Assembly (NCBI GenBank): GCA_965215475.1
Contig: OZ244061.1
Coordinates: 2,418,001-2,482,000 of the forward strand
Direction of reading: 5' to 3'
Origin: Bin80 sp965215475
GTDB taxonomy: Bacteria; Bacteroidota; Rhodothermia; Rhodothermales; Bin80
Length of the DNA: 64,000 nt
The position numbers were made by a program, and so were the translations under genes. Of the stretch, positions 44,988 to 53,770 are shown in pieces; positions within the stretch are counted from its first letter, which is position 1, and the number at the start of each line of letters is the position of its first letter. The notes below the pieces were generated by a model. The model was not told where the DNA came from, did not search any database, and saw nothing but the letters and a program-made list of their open reading frames with translations.

Positions 44988-46399
44988 TGCACGAATGCTC
45001 CAATTATAATCCTTTCCGCACACGCAGAGAGTTCCTGGAACGCCTCGGTATGGGACTAGGCGGGCTTGCTCTATCTTCTCTGGTGAATCCGGTTCAGGCA
45101 GCGGAAACCGAGATGATTCCGCGTGCCAAGCGGATTATCTATCTCTTTCAGAGTGGTGGGCCTTCACAGTTCGAACTGTTTGATTATAAGCCCCAGATCA
45201 ATGCGATGCATGGGCAAGAGCTGCCGGAATCGGTTCGAAAAGGACAGAGACTGACCGGGATGACCGGGTTCCAAAATTCGTTGCCACTGGCACGTTCTCA
45301 TTTTGGATTCACGCAACATGGAGAAAGCGGGGCCTGGGTCAGTGAATTAATGCCCTATACAGCGAAGGTTGCAGATGAGCTCTGTTTTGTCAAGTCCATG
45401 CACACCGAGGCGATCAACCATGATCCAGCCATCACATTTTTTCTGACGGGTTCCCAGATCGCAGGTCGGCCCTCTTTCGGATCATGGCTGAGCTATGGAT
45501 TGGGAACGGAAAACGAAAATCTCCCCGCATTCTGTGTTCTGATTACCAAGGATAAATCAGGGCAGCCGTTGTATGCGCGTCTATGGGGGAATGGCTTTCT
45601 GTCGTCACAGCACCAGGGAGTACAATTTCGAAGTGGACAGGATCCGGTGCTATATTTAGGTAATCCTGATGGCGTATCATCGGCACAACGGAAAATGCAA
45701 CTGGACCGGCTCCGGCAATTGCATATGCTCAAGGAAGGGATGCCTGGCTGGGAGCGGATTGAATCCCGTATCGCTCAATATGAAATGGCCTATCGGATGC
45801 AGACCTCCGTACCGGAGGTAATGGATCTTACGGATGAGCCGGAGTACATCTTTGATCTTTATGGCGAGGATGCCCGGGAACCCGGTACGTTTGCCGCCAA
45901 CTGCCTGTTGGCCAGGCGTCTTGCAGAACGCGGAGTACGATTTATTCAGCTCTTTCATCAGGGATGGGATCATCATGGGGGGTTACCGGCGGGCATTCAG
46001 GTTCAGGCCAAAGAAACAGATCAGCCTTCCGCTGCATTAGTGCAGGACCTGAAGCAACGAGGAATGCTGGAGGATACGCTGGTCATTTGGGGAGGAGAAT
46101 TTGGGCGTACGAACTATTGTCAAGGACGCTTGACCGATGAGGATTATGGGCGGGATCACCACCCGAGATGTTTTTCATTATGGATGGCAGGCGGCGGAAT
46201 CCGGAGCGGGTTGAGCTATGGAGAGACGGATGATCTAGGCTATAATATTGTACGGGATCCAGTGCATGTACATGACCTGCAGGCAACCCTAATGCATCTC
46301 TTAGGAATCGATCATGAGCGGCTCACATTTAAGTATCAGGGCCGCCGCTTTCGCCTCACGGATGTTCATGGAACGGTGATGACTCCACTTTTTGCATGA
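44987..46399 (+). CDS. DUF1501 protein, Tat-exported (copy 2)
   Basis: About 470 residues. The ATG at 44987 shares its A with the TGA stop of copy 2 of the lipoprotein (TGATG). A Tat motif RTRREFLERLGMGLGGLALSSL opens the protein. The same DUF1501 signatures as copy 1 follow almost word for word: IYLFQSGGPSQFELFDYKP, HTEAINHDPAITFFLTG, VIWGGEFGRTNYCQG, GRDHHPRCFSLWMAGGGI. It is closer to copy 1 than to copy 3. It overlaps the third lipoprotein gene by four bases. Confidence 0.9.
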   Translation: MHECSNYNPFRTRREFLERLGMGLGGLALSSLVNPVQAAETEMIPRAKRIIYLFQSGGPSQFELFDYKPQINAMHGQELPESVRKGQRLTGMTGFQNSLPLARSHFGFTQHGESGAWVSELMPYTAKVADELCFVKSMHTEAINHDPAITFFLTGSQIAGRPSFGSWLSYGLGTENENLPAFCVLITKDKSGQPLYARLWGNGFLSSQHQGVQFRSGQDPVLYLGNPDGVSSAQRKMQLDRLRQLHMLKEGMPGWERIESRIAQYEMAYRMQTSVPEVMDLTDEPEYIFDLYGEDAREPGTFAANCLLARRLAERGVRFIQLFHQGWDHHGGLPAGIQVQAKETDQPSAALVQDLKQRGMLEDTLVIWGGEFGRTNYCQGRLTDEDYGRDHHPRCFSLWMAGGGIRSGLSYGETDDLGYNIVRDPVHVHDLQATLMHLLGIDHERLTFKYQGRRFRLTDVHGTVMTPLFA

Positions 46400-48864
46400 A
46401 ACTTCTTTGGATCATGTATGCTTTGTTTCCTGCAGCGATAATTCTGTTTGGTGGTTGTCAGCGTACTCCTCAGGTCAGTTTTAATGAACAGGTTCGGCCG
46501 ATTCTGAATGAGAGTTGTGTGAATTGTCATGGGGGGATCCGGCGGCAGGCAGATCTAAGTTTACTCTTCCGACATGAGGCCCTTTCGGTGGCCGAGTCTG
46601 GGGAGCGTGCGATTGTGCCTTTTGAGCCTGCAGAAAGTGAATTGTTGCGGCGTATTGTGCATACTGAGCCAGCCCATCGGATGCCCAAGGATGCCCCGCC
46701 GCTCACACCGGATGAAATCCAAACCCTGCATTCCTGGATTGAGCAGGGTGCATATTGGGAAGATCATTGGGCGTATGTGGCCCCAATCCGCCCCCCTTTA
46801 CCGGAGGTCTCGGAGCAGGAGTGGGTTCGTCAGCCCATGGACTACTTTGTTCTTGCCCAATTGGATGAGAAGGACTTGGTGCCACAGCTTGAGGCTGCTT
46901 GTCCAGTTCTTGTTCGAAGAGTTACCCTGGATCTTACGGGGTTGCCTCCAAAGCCTGAGGATATTGACCAGATCTGTACAGGAGGAACACCGTACGAAGC
47001 ATACGTAGATTCGCTCCTATCTTTACCTTCTTATGGGGAGCGTTGGGCATCAATGTGGTTGGATCTTGCGCGGTATGCCGATTCCAAGGGGTATGAAAAA
47101 GACGTCGGGCGAACGATCTGGCGCTACAGAGACTGGGTCATTCAATCCTTCAATGAAGACATGCCTTTTGATCAATTCACGATCGAGCAGTTGGCTGGAG
47201 ATCTATTGCCGGAGGCGACGGAGAGCCAGTTGATTGCGACTGCATTTCATCGAAACACAATGACGAACACGGAAGGAGGGACGGATGATGAGGAATTCCG
47301 GACTGCCGCCGTCATTGACCGTGTGAATACGACTTGGGAAGTATGGCAGGGGACCTCGTTTGCGTGTGTACAGTGTCATGGGCACCCCTATGATCCGTTT
47401 GTACATGAGGAGTACTATGAGTTTTTTGCTTTTTTTAATAGCACGGCAGACAGGGATCTGGACAGTGAATTTCCGACGCTTCCCTTATTCAAGGAGGAAA
47501 TGGCTACAGAGGGCGAAGCGCTCATCAACGAGATTACTCGGTTGGAAGAGGAGATGATTGCCCGGGTTCGCTTGGATTCGCTGGCACGTCAGCGCCGTAT
47601 GTGGGAAACGACGTTGGATCAGCCTGAAGTGATTGGACAGGTCCAACTTATGCTACAGAACGAGGTGAAACGGGTGGTCGCAACACTGGAGACCGAGCGA
47701 GGGGATGCGCAGCAATGGACTCTTGATCAGGTCTATGCCGGTCTGAGTGATGATCCGGTGATCGTGCGTTTGCGGGAAGAAATGGCGGAAAAAGAACGTG
47801 CACTACAGGCATTAAACCCCATTCATACTCCGATCATGCAGGAGCTCCCGTTCCAGCGTCGGACGCATGTACTAGAACGGGGCAGCTTTCTATTGAAGGG
47901 GGAGGTTGTGCATCCAGGTACTCCAGATATATTGCCTCCCATGTCAGAAGATGCTCCCCGGAATCGTCTGGGAATGGCCGAGTGGTTGGTTAGCGGTAAG
48001 AATCCCCTGACGGCCAGGGTGACCGTGAACCGATTCTGGGAACAGCTGTTTGGGATTGGTTTGATCGAGTCATTGGAAGACTTTGGAACCCAGGGACTGG
48101 AGCGATCACATCCAGAACTTCTGGACTATCTAGCGGTGAGCTTTGTAGAGGATCATGACTGGAGTGTGAAATCTTTTTTGCGCATGATTGTCCTTTCCGC
48201 AACGTATCGCCAGTCATCCCATGTGACGGATGCGTTATTGCAGATAGATCCACGGAACCGGTATCTGGCACGCGGACCTCGTTTTCGCCTGAGTGCGGAG
48301 CAGATTCGGGATCAGGCACTGCAGGTGAGTGGTCTACTGAGCTTGAAGATGTACGGTCCCAGTGTGATGCCGCCTCAGCCGGAAGACCTCTGGAAAAATC
48401 CCTATGATAGACGCCAGTGGCAAACTAGTGAAGGAGAGGATCGCTACCGACGAGCAATATACACCTACTGGAGGCGCACGGTCCCATATCCGTCCATGGC
48501 GACGTTTGATAGCCCCAGTCGAGAATTTTGTGTATCCCGGAGAATCCGAACCAATACGCCTTTACAAGCACTGGTCTCTCTAAATGATCCTGTGTTTATG
48601 GAAGCGGCACAGGCACTGGCGAAGAAGATGCAGAGATCTGAGAATCCCGTTCAGGCGGGGTATATTTATGCTCTGGGAACTCCTCCAAGCCCTGATGCCC
48701 TGAATGTATTGACGACTTTATATACGGAGGCTCTTATGGAGTACAGAGAAGGTGCTGATCATGCTATGCAGCTGATGGGAGGTGACGAACCTGCAGAGCT
48801 AGCAGCACTCACGATTGTTGCAAATTCGATCCTAAACCTTGACCAGTTTCTCATGAAAGAGTAA
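46396..48864 (+). CDS. Haem-binding lipoprotein, PSCyt1-DUF1549-DUF1553 (copy 3, no LamG)
   Basis: About 822 residues, shorter than its two paralogues because the LamG insert is absent and replaced by a helical linker (about 370-480, MATEGEALINEITRLEEEMIARVRL). Lipobox FGGC (Cys21), haem motif CVNCH (41-45), distal AHRMPKDAPPLT, and CVQCHGHPYDP in DUF1549 are visible. DUF1553 ends with TPLQALVSLNDPVFMEAAQALAKK. It starts at an ATGA overlap with copy 2 of DUF1501. The family's reaction is unknown; the missing LamG suggests it handles a different, perhaps smaller, partner. Confidence 0.88.
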   Translation: MKLLWIMYALFPAAIILFGGCQRTPQVSFNEQVRPILNESCVNCHGGIRRQADLSLLFRHEALSVAESGERAIVPFEPAESELLRRIVHTEPAHRMPKDAPPLTPDEIQTLHSWIEQGAYWEDHWAYVAPIRPPLPEVSEQEWVRQPMDYFVLAQLDEKDLVPQLEAACPVLVRRVTLDLTGLPPKPEDIDQICTGGTPYEAYVDSLLSLPSYGERWASMWLDLARYADSKGYEKDVGRTIWRYRDWVIQSFNEDMPFDQFTIEQLAGDLLPEATESQLIATAFHRNTMTNTEGGTDDEEFRTAAVIDRVNTTWEVWQGTSFACVQCHGHPYDPFVHEEYYEFFAFFNSTADRDLDSEFPTLPLFKEEMATEGEALINEITRLEEEMIARVRLDSLARQRRMWETTLDQPEVIGQVQLMLQNEVKRVVATLETERGDAQQWTLDQVYAGLSDDPVIVRLREEMAEKERALQALNPIHTPIMQELPFQRRTHVLERGSFLLKGEVVHPGTPDILPPMSEDAPRNRLGMAEWLVSGKNPLTARVTVNRFWEQLFGIGLIESLEDFGTQGLERSHPELLDYLAVSFVEDHDWSVKSFLRMIVLSATYRQSSHVTDALLQIDPRNRYLARGPRFRLSAEQIRDQALQVSGLLSLKMYGPSVMPPQPEDLWKNPYDRRQWQTSEGEDRYRRAIYTYWRRTVPYPSMATFDSPSREFCVSRRIRTNTPLQALVSLNDPVFMEAAQALAKKMQRSENPVQAGYIYALGTPPSPDALNVLTTLYTEALMEYREGADHAMQLMGGDEPAELAALTIVANSILNLDQFLMKE

Positions 48865-48908
48865 CTTCAATTCTGAATTCAACAGGTTTACCCAGAGAAG
48901 AGAGATCC

Positions 48909-50351
48909 ATGAATCTTGCTAAAGAAGCCCGTGACACTTATTTGAGTCATATCACAAGGCGCCATTTCCTGAAGTCGGCAGGTGCAGGTTTTGGCGCACT
49001 CGCATTTGCTTCGCTTGGGGCGGCGTCAGCCAATCCGCGTCCTCCTCAGGGACCACATTTTGCACCACGTGCGAAACGAGTCATTTTTCTGCATATGGCG
49101 GGTGGCCCTTCTCCACTTGAATTATTTGACTACAAGCCCGAATTGGCACGCCTGCATGGTCAGGATTGTCCAGAGTCTCTTCTGGAGGGCAAGCGGTTTG
49201 CTTTTATTCGGGGGATCCCAAAGATGTTGGGGCCTCAGGCAACGTTTCAGCAGCACGGAGAGTCCGGAGCATGGATCTCAAATCATATGCCATATCTGGG
49301 ACAGGTCGCCGATAAGATCGCATTTTTGAAAGCGATGCATACCGATGAGTTCAATCACGCTCCGGCGCAACTGCTGGTTCATTCAGGGAGCCCTCGTCTG
49401 GGTCGTCCCAGTATGGGATCCTGGGTTACATATGGGTTGGGAACCGAAAATGAAAGCCTGCCTGGGTTTGTCGTTTTGCTTTCGGGTGGAGCGGCTCCAG
49501 ATGCGGGTGCCAGTGTTTATGGAAGTGGGTTTCTGCCTACCGTCTACCAAGGGGTGCAGTGCAGAACCAAGGGAGATCCTGTACTGTTTCTTGGAGATCC
49601 AGACGGCATCCCGCGCAGTTTGCGCCGCAAATCCATTGATGCCATCAATACAATCAACCGGCAGCAGCATGAGGAGGTTGGAGACCCAGAGATTCTCACC
49701 CGAATCGCACAGTATGAAATGGCATTCCGGATGCAAACATCGGTTCCTGATGCGATGGATATCAGTCGTGAACCTGAATATATCCATGAGATGTACGGTA
49801 CAGAGCTTGGAGAGACCGCATTCAGTAACAACTGCCTTCTGGCACGAAGACTCGTTGAGCGTGGGGTTCGCTTTGTTCAGTTATTTCACTGGGGTTGGGA
49901 TTCGCATGGAGCAGGAGAGAGCGAAGCCCTGAATGGGGGGTTCTTGGAGCGCTGCCAAGAAACGGACCGTCCGGTTGCTGCACTATTGAATGACCTAGAG
50001 CAGCGAGGACTCCTAGATGAAACCCTGGTCATCTGGGGTGGAGAGTTTGGGCGGACTCCAATGTTGGAAAACCGTACGGGCACGGATAACCCCTTTGTGG
50101 GGAGGGATCATCATAGCGATGTGTATACCATGTGGATGGCCGGTGGTGGTGTAAAAGGTGGTGTAACGCACGGGGAGACCGATGCGATTGGTTACAGTGC
50201 GGTTAGTGGCCGGGTGCATGTCCATGATCTTCAAGCCACAGTCTTACATTTACTTGGGTTTGATCATCTCCGGTTGACCTATCCTTTTCAGGGCCGAGAT
50301 TTTCGCCTGACGGATGTACATGGTCATGTAGTGCGTGAAGTACTAGCTTAA
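48909..50351 (+). CDS. DUF1501 protein, Tat-exported (copy 3)
   Basis: About 480 residues. Tat signal ITRRHFLKSAGAGFGALAFASLGAASA; the body carries IFLHMAGGPSPLELFDYKP, QQHGESGAWISNHMPY, MHTDEFNHAPAQLLVHSG, FVQLFHWGWDSHG, VIWGGEFGRTPMLEN and GRDHHSDVYTMWMAGGGV. The GRTPM form is the more common planctomycetal type, in contrast to GRTNY in copies 1 and 2, so this pair is the more divergent lineage. It is 44 bases after the third lipoprotein gene, with a purine-rich ribosome-binding site. Confidence 0.9.
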   Translation: MNLAKEARDTYLSHITRRHFLKSAGAGFGALAFASLGAASANPRPPQGPHFAPRAKRVIFLHMAGGPSPLELFDYKPELARLHGQDCPESLLEGKRFAFIRGIPKMLGPQATFQQHGESGAWISNHMPYLGQVADKIAFLKAMHTDEFNHAPAQLLVHSGSPRLGRPSMGSWVTYGLGTENESLPGFVVLLSGGAAPDAGASVYGSGFLPTVYQGVQCRTKGDPVLFLGDPDGIPRSLRRKSIDAINTINRQQHEEVGDPEILTRIAQYEMAFRMQTSVPDAMDISREPEYIHEMYGTELGETAFSNNCLLARRLVERGVRFVQLFHWGWDSHGAGESEALNGGFLERCQETDRPVAALLNDLEQRGLLDETLVIWGGEFGRTPMLENRTGTDNPFVGRDHHSDVYTMWMAGGGVKGGVTHGETDAIGYSAVSGRVHVHDLQATVLHLLGFDHLRLTYPFQGRDFRLTDVHGHVVREVLA

Positions 50352-50366
50352 TTATTATTCATCCTG

Positions 50367-51878
50367 ATGAAGCAATCTTTGATTTGGTTATGTGTGGGCC
50401 TCACCTTTGTGGTGTTCATGCTCATCATGATTCCGGGTAGTGGTCGGCCGAGTGACTTCAGTTTGTTTTTTGGGCGGTTTCATCCTCTGGTTGTCCACCT
50501 GCCGATTGGAATTCTGATCGTGGCTGGCCTCCTTGAAGTGCTTTCACGCAGGCCTTCTCTTAGGGGGCGTTATGATACAGGCATATTGGCTCTCTTATAC
50601 ATTGGTGTTTGGAGTTCAATCTTGGCCGTAATTGTAGGGCTTTACCTGGCTCAAGGGGGAGGGTATGCCGCAGAGCAGTTGGCTTGGCATAAGCGTATGG
50701 GGGTGCTGGTTGTGCTGTTCGCTTCGTTGGCCTACTTGTACAAAGCTTGGCCAGGTCTTTCAGAGCGCTGGCTCAAAAACTGGGAGAGTCGAGTGTATGG
50801 GATTATCATGGGGTTGATGCTTCTGGCCGTGACCTTGGCGGGGCATTTTGGAGGGGTTCTGACGCATGGTCCAGATTACTTGACCCGCTATCTTCCTGAT
50901 GGTATACGTCAGATCGCGGGGTTACCCAGAAAAGCAGAGATTGGACGTTTACAACTTGAGAATCCTGCTGAGACGACCCTATATACAGCATTGATCGCTC
51001 CGATCCTGGAATCTGGATGTATTGCATGTCATGGACTAGGGGCGCAGCGGGGTGGCTTACGCCTGGATACGCCTGAGTTCATCAATGAGGGGGGAGATGG
51101 TGGTCCTGTAGTTGTGGCTGGGAGTGCACATGAAAGCGAACTGATTCTTCGTATTTGGTCCCCTGCAAACTCGGATGAACGGATGCCTCCAGCCGAAAGT
51201 CCACAGCTCACGGTTGCAGAAGCTGAACTGCTACGCTGGTGGATTGATGCCGGGGCTTCTTTTGAAGAGTTATTGCCGGATGTGGAGTGGTCTCCAATCA
51301 CGCAAACGATTGTAGATCAAATGGGTCTGAATGAGATCCGGACAGGCATTTTTGCATTGGATACATCTCTACCTGACTCGATGGATATTGTCCAACTTGC
51401 CAGTTTGGGGGTATCGGTTACTCCTTTGGCGGAGAAGGAACCCTATCTGCAGGTACGCTGCGTGAATCCACAGACATGTACGGAAGCGAGTGGGCTGCAG
51501 GAAGCACTGCGCGCTTTATCCGGAAATATTGCTTGGCTTGATCTTGGGCGTTCTCCGGTTGGAGATGACTTGATGGAAGTCATTGCAGATTTACCTCATC
51601 TCACCCGTCTCCATCTTCAACAAACGTCCGTGACCGATGCCGGTTTGGCGAATCTGAACAACTTGGAATATCTGGAATATTTGAATCTCTATGGAACGGC
51701 GGTTACCGATTCTGGCTTGGTTCATCTAGAAAATCTGACTGCACTCAGATCCCTCTATCTTTGGCAAACCGGGGTCACAGATGTGGGGGTAACCCGGTTA
51801 CAATCCGCGCGCCCCGATCTATATATCAATACTGGTTTAACCCTCACGCCGGTCGGGCCAGATACGACGGATTCATGA
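50367..51878 (+). CDS. Membrane cytochrome with C-terminal leucine-rich repeats
   Basis: About 503 residues in three parts. Residues 1-190 hold about five membrane helices with a DUF2231-like pattern (FFGRFHPLVVHLPIGILIVAGLLEVL). A planctomycete-type cytochrome c domain follows, with CIACHG near residue 217 and distal DERMPPAESPQLT. A leucine-rich-repeat region at about 390-490 follows (LTRLHLQQTSVTDAGLANLNNLEYLEYLNLYGTAVTDSGL…). It probably sits in the inner membrane with haem and repeats in the periplasm and could pass electrons to, or dock, the haem lipoproteins encoded upstream. That role is inference from context. Confidence 0.82.
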   Translation: MKQSLIWLCVGLTFVVFMLIMIPGSGRPSDFSLFFGRFHPLVVHLPIGILIVAGLLEVLSRRPSLRGRYDTGILALLYIGVWSSILAVIVGLYLAQGGGYAAEQLAWHKRMGVLVVLFASLAYLYKAWPGLSERWLKNWESRVYGIIMGLMLLAVTLAGHFGGVLTHGPDYLTRYLPDGIRQIAGLPRKAEIGRLQLENPAETTLYTALIAPILESGCIACHGLGAQRGGLRLDTPEFINEGGDGGPVVVAGSAHESELILRIWSPANSDERMPPAESPQLTVAEAELLRWWIDAGASFEELLPDVEWSPITQTIVDQMGLNEIRTGIFALDTSLPDSMDIVQLASLGVSVTPLAEKEPYLQVRCVNPQTCTEASGLQEALRALSGNIAWLDLGRSPVGDDLMEVIADLPHLTRLHLQQTSVTDAGLANLNNLEYLEYLNLYGTAVTDSGLVHLENLTALRSLYLWQTGVTDVGVTRLQSARPDLYINTGLTLTPVGPDTTDS

Positions 51879-53635
51879 ATATTCACCTCTTTTGGATCGT
51901 ACTGTTTTTATCTGCATGCACAGATCCTCAGACGGTGATTACACCCGCGGAACCTTTGGATCGGCCCAATATCATATGGATTTCTGCGGAGGATATGGGT
52001 CCACGCCTTGGATCTTATGGAGATCCAATTGCCAATACGCCTCGACTTGACTCACTTGCTAGTCTTGGTACACGCTATACACGTGTATTCACGACAGCCG
52101 GCGTATGCTCTCCGAGCCGAGCCGCAATTATTACCGGCATGTATCAGGTCAGCTTCGGTGCACATCATATGCGTACGTTATCGGGTGCTCCATTTGCGCC
52201 GGAGCCCACTCCATACAGTGTAGTTCCACCGCATTACGTGAAGACTTTTACAGAGTATTTGCGTGCAGCAGGATATTACACGACCAATAATGTTAAGGAG
52301 GACTACCAGTTTCAAACACCAGTCACGGCATGGGACGAGTCCAGCTCGGAGGCACATTGGCGAAATCGTCGCACCGCGGATCAACCATTTTTTTCGGTGT
52401 TTAATTTCACGACGACCCATGAGAGCCAAATCTGGCCGGATCCTGCTACGGCTTTTAAGACCATGGGGTTGCCGGTTATGGCAGCAGGCCCTCCACCAGA
52501 TCCCCTATCTACGGACCCTGCAAGGGTTGCGATACCTCCCTACTATCCAGATACACCTGTAGTACGACGGGATATTGCACAACAGTATGATAATATTGCA
52601 GAGATGGATGCGCAGGCGGGGATGATTTTAGATCAGTTGGCAGAGGATGGGTTAATGGAAAATACGGTCGTATTTTTTTGGAGTGATCATGGGGATGGGC
52701 TCCCACGACATAAACGCTGGTTGTACGATTCAGGATTGCATGTCCCGCTCATTATCTATGTTCCAGGTCGGCTTCCTGAGGTGAATGAGGAGTTGGTGAG
52801 TTTTCTGGATCTTGCTCCTACGGTTCTCTCGCTTGCGGGCGTTGAGCCTCCAGCCCATATGCAGGGAAGAGCGCTTCTTGGCAGGTTCTCAGGTAACAGC
52901 CTTCCACATGAATATGTTTACGCCGCTCGGGATCGCTTTGATGAGCAGTATGATCTAGTCCGGGCGGTCCGAGATACTCGGTATAAATATATACGGAATT
53001 ATCGACCGGAAAAGCCATACGTCCTGCGGATGGCATATGCGAATGTAATGCCGACAATGCAGGAGTTATATAGGCTTCATGCGAGCGATGAATTGACAAA
53101 AGAGCAGTCATTATGGATGCAGCCGCGCCGCCCTATCCATGAGTTTTATGATACGAATATAGATCCACACGAGGTAAATAATCTTGCTTATGATCCTGCG
53201 TACAGGGATGAGTTGTCCCGCTTGCAAACGGCCTTGGATGACTGGATTGTAGAGGTTGGAGATATGGGATTCAAATGGGAATTGGGTATGGTAGAGTCCA
53301 TGTGGCCTGGTGGAGAGCAGCCCGTGACGGGTGCACCTGTCATCTTACCTCAGGCGACCGCGCGTACTGCAATCAGCAGATCGGGTGGGTTGGATGATGC
53401 CCAGAGTGGCGGAACGTTTGAGCAAGCTGTAGATGTGACGATGTATAGTGGAACACAGAGTGCTTCGATTACCTACACTATTCTTGATGATTTCGGCAAT
53501 GAGGGAGATTGGTTACTGTTTTCTTCTCCTCTTCGGTTGGAGGAGAGTGTCGTACTTCGTGCAAAAGCAATCCGATATGGATATAAGGAGAGTGAGGTCA
53601 GTGAAGCCGAGTTCATCATCTTGCCCGTTCGGTAA
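51875..53635 (+). CDS. Sulfatase lipoprotein (formylglycine type) with chitobiase-like C-terminal domain
   Basis: About 586 residues. The ATG at 51875 overlaps the previous stop (ATGA); the longer frame from 51761 would run through the preceding gene. Lipobox LSAC is followed by NIIWISAEDMGPRLGSYGD, the activation motif CSPSRAAIITG (Cys78, converted to formylglycine), and SDHGDGLPRHKRWLYDSGLHVPL. The last roughly 80 residues (TFEQAVDVTMYSGTQSASITYTILDDFG…) look like a chitobiase/hexosaminidase C-terminal beta domain, as found at the end of some sulfatases and glycosidases. It hydrolyses a sulfate ester, substrate unknown. It needs a formylglycine-generating enzyme encoded elsewhere. Confidence 0.9.
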   Translation: MNIHLFWIVLFLSACTDPQTVITPAEPLDRPNIIWISAEDMGPRLGSYGDPIANTPRLDSLASLGTRYTRVFTTAGVCSPSRAAIITGMYQVSFGAHHMRTLSGAPFAPEPTPYSVVPPHYVKTFTEYLRAAGYYTTNNVKEDYQFQTPVTAWDESSSEAHWRNRRTADQPFFSVFNFTTTHESQIWPDPATAFKTMGLPVMAAGPPPDPLSTDPARVAIPPYYPDTPVVRRDIAQQYDNIAEMDAQAGMILDQLAEDGLMENTVVFFWSDHGDGLPRHKRWLYDSGLHVPLIIYVPGRLPEVNEELVSFLDLAPTVLSLAGVEPPAHMQGRALLGRFSGNSLPHEYVYAARDRFDEQYDLVRAVRDTRYKYIRNYRPEKPYVLRMAYANVMPTMQELYRLHASDELTKEQSLWMQPRRPIHEFYDTNIDPHEVNNLAYDPAYRDELSRLQTALDDWIVEVGDMGFKWELGMVESMWPGGEQPVTGAPVILPQATARTAISRSGGLDDAQSGGTFEQAVDVTMYSGTQSASITYTILDDFGNEGDWLLFSSPLRLEESVVLRAKAIRYGYKESEVSEAEFIILPVR

Positions 53636-53770
53636 GGTACGCGTTCGTTCAGGGTTGAAGGTGGCGAAGCATTGTTCCGAATCGTGCCCAATCATTTACT
53701 TTTGCAAGGTTGTGGATTGATGTCTTTTTCGGTTGCGGAAATTCTGATGTTCACGGAATTGGTGAAGAGA

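Noticed and set aside
51761..51874. N-terminal extension of the sulfatase frame
   Set aside because: It overlaps the end of the preceding gene and has no signal peptide; the ATG at 51875 gives a lipoprotein signal and an ATGA overlap.
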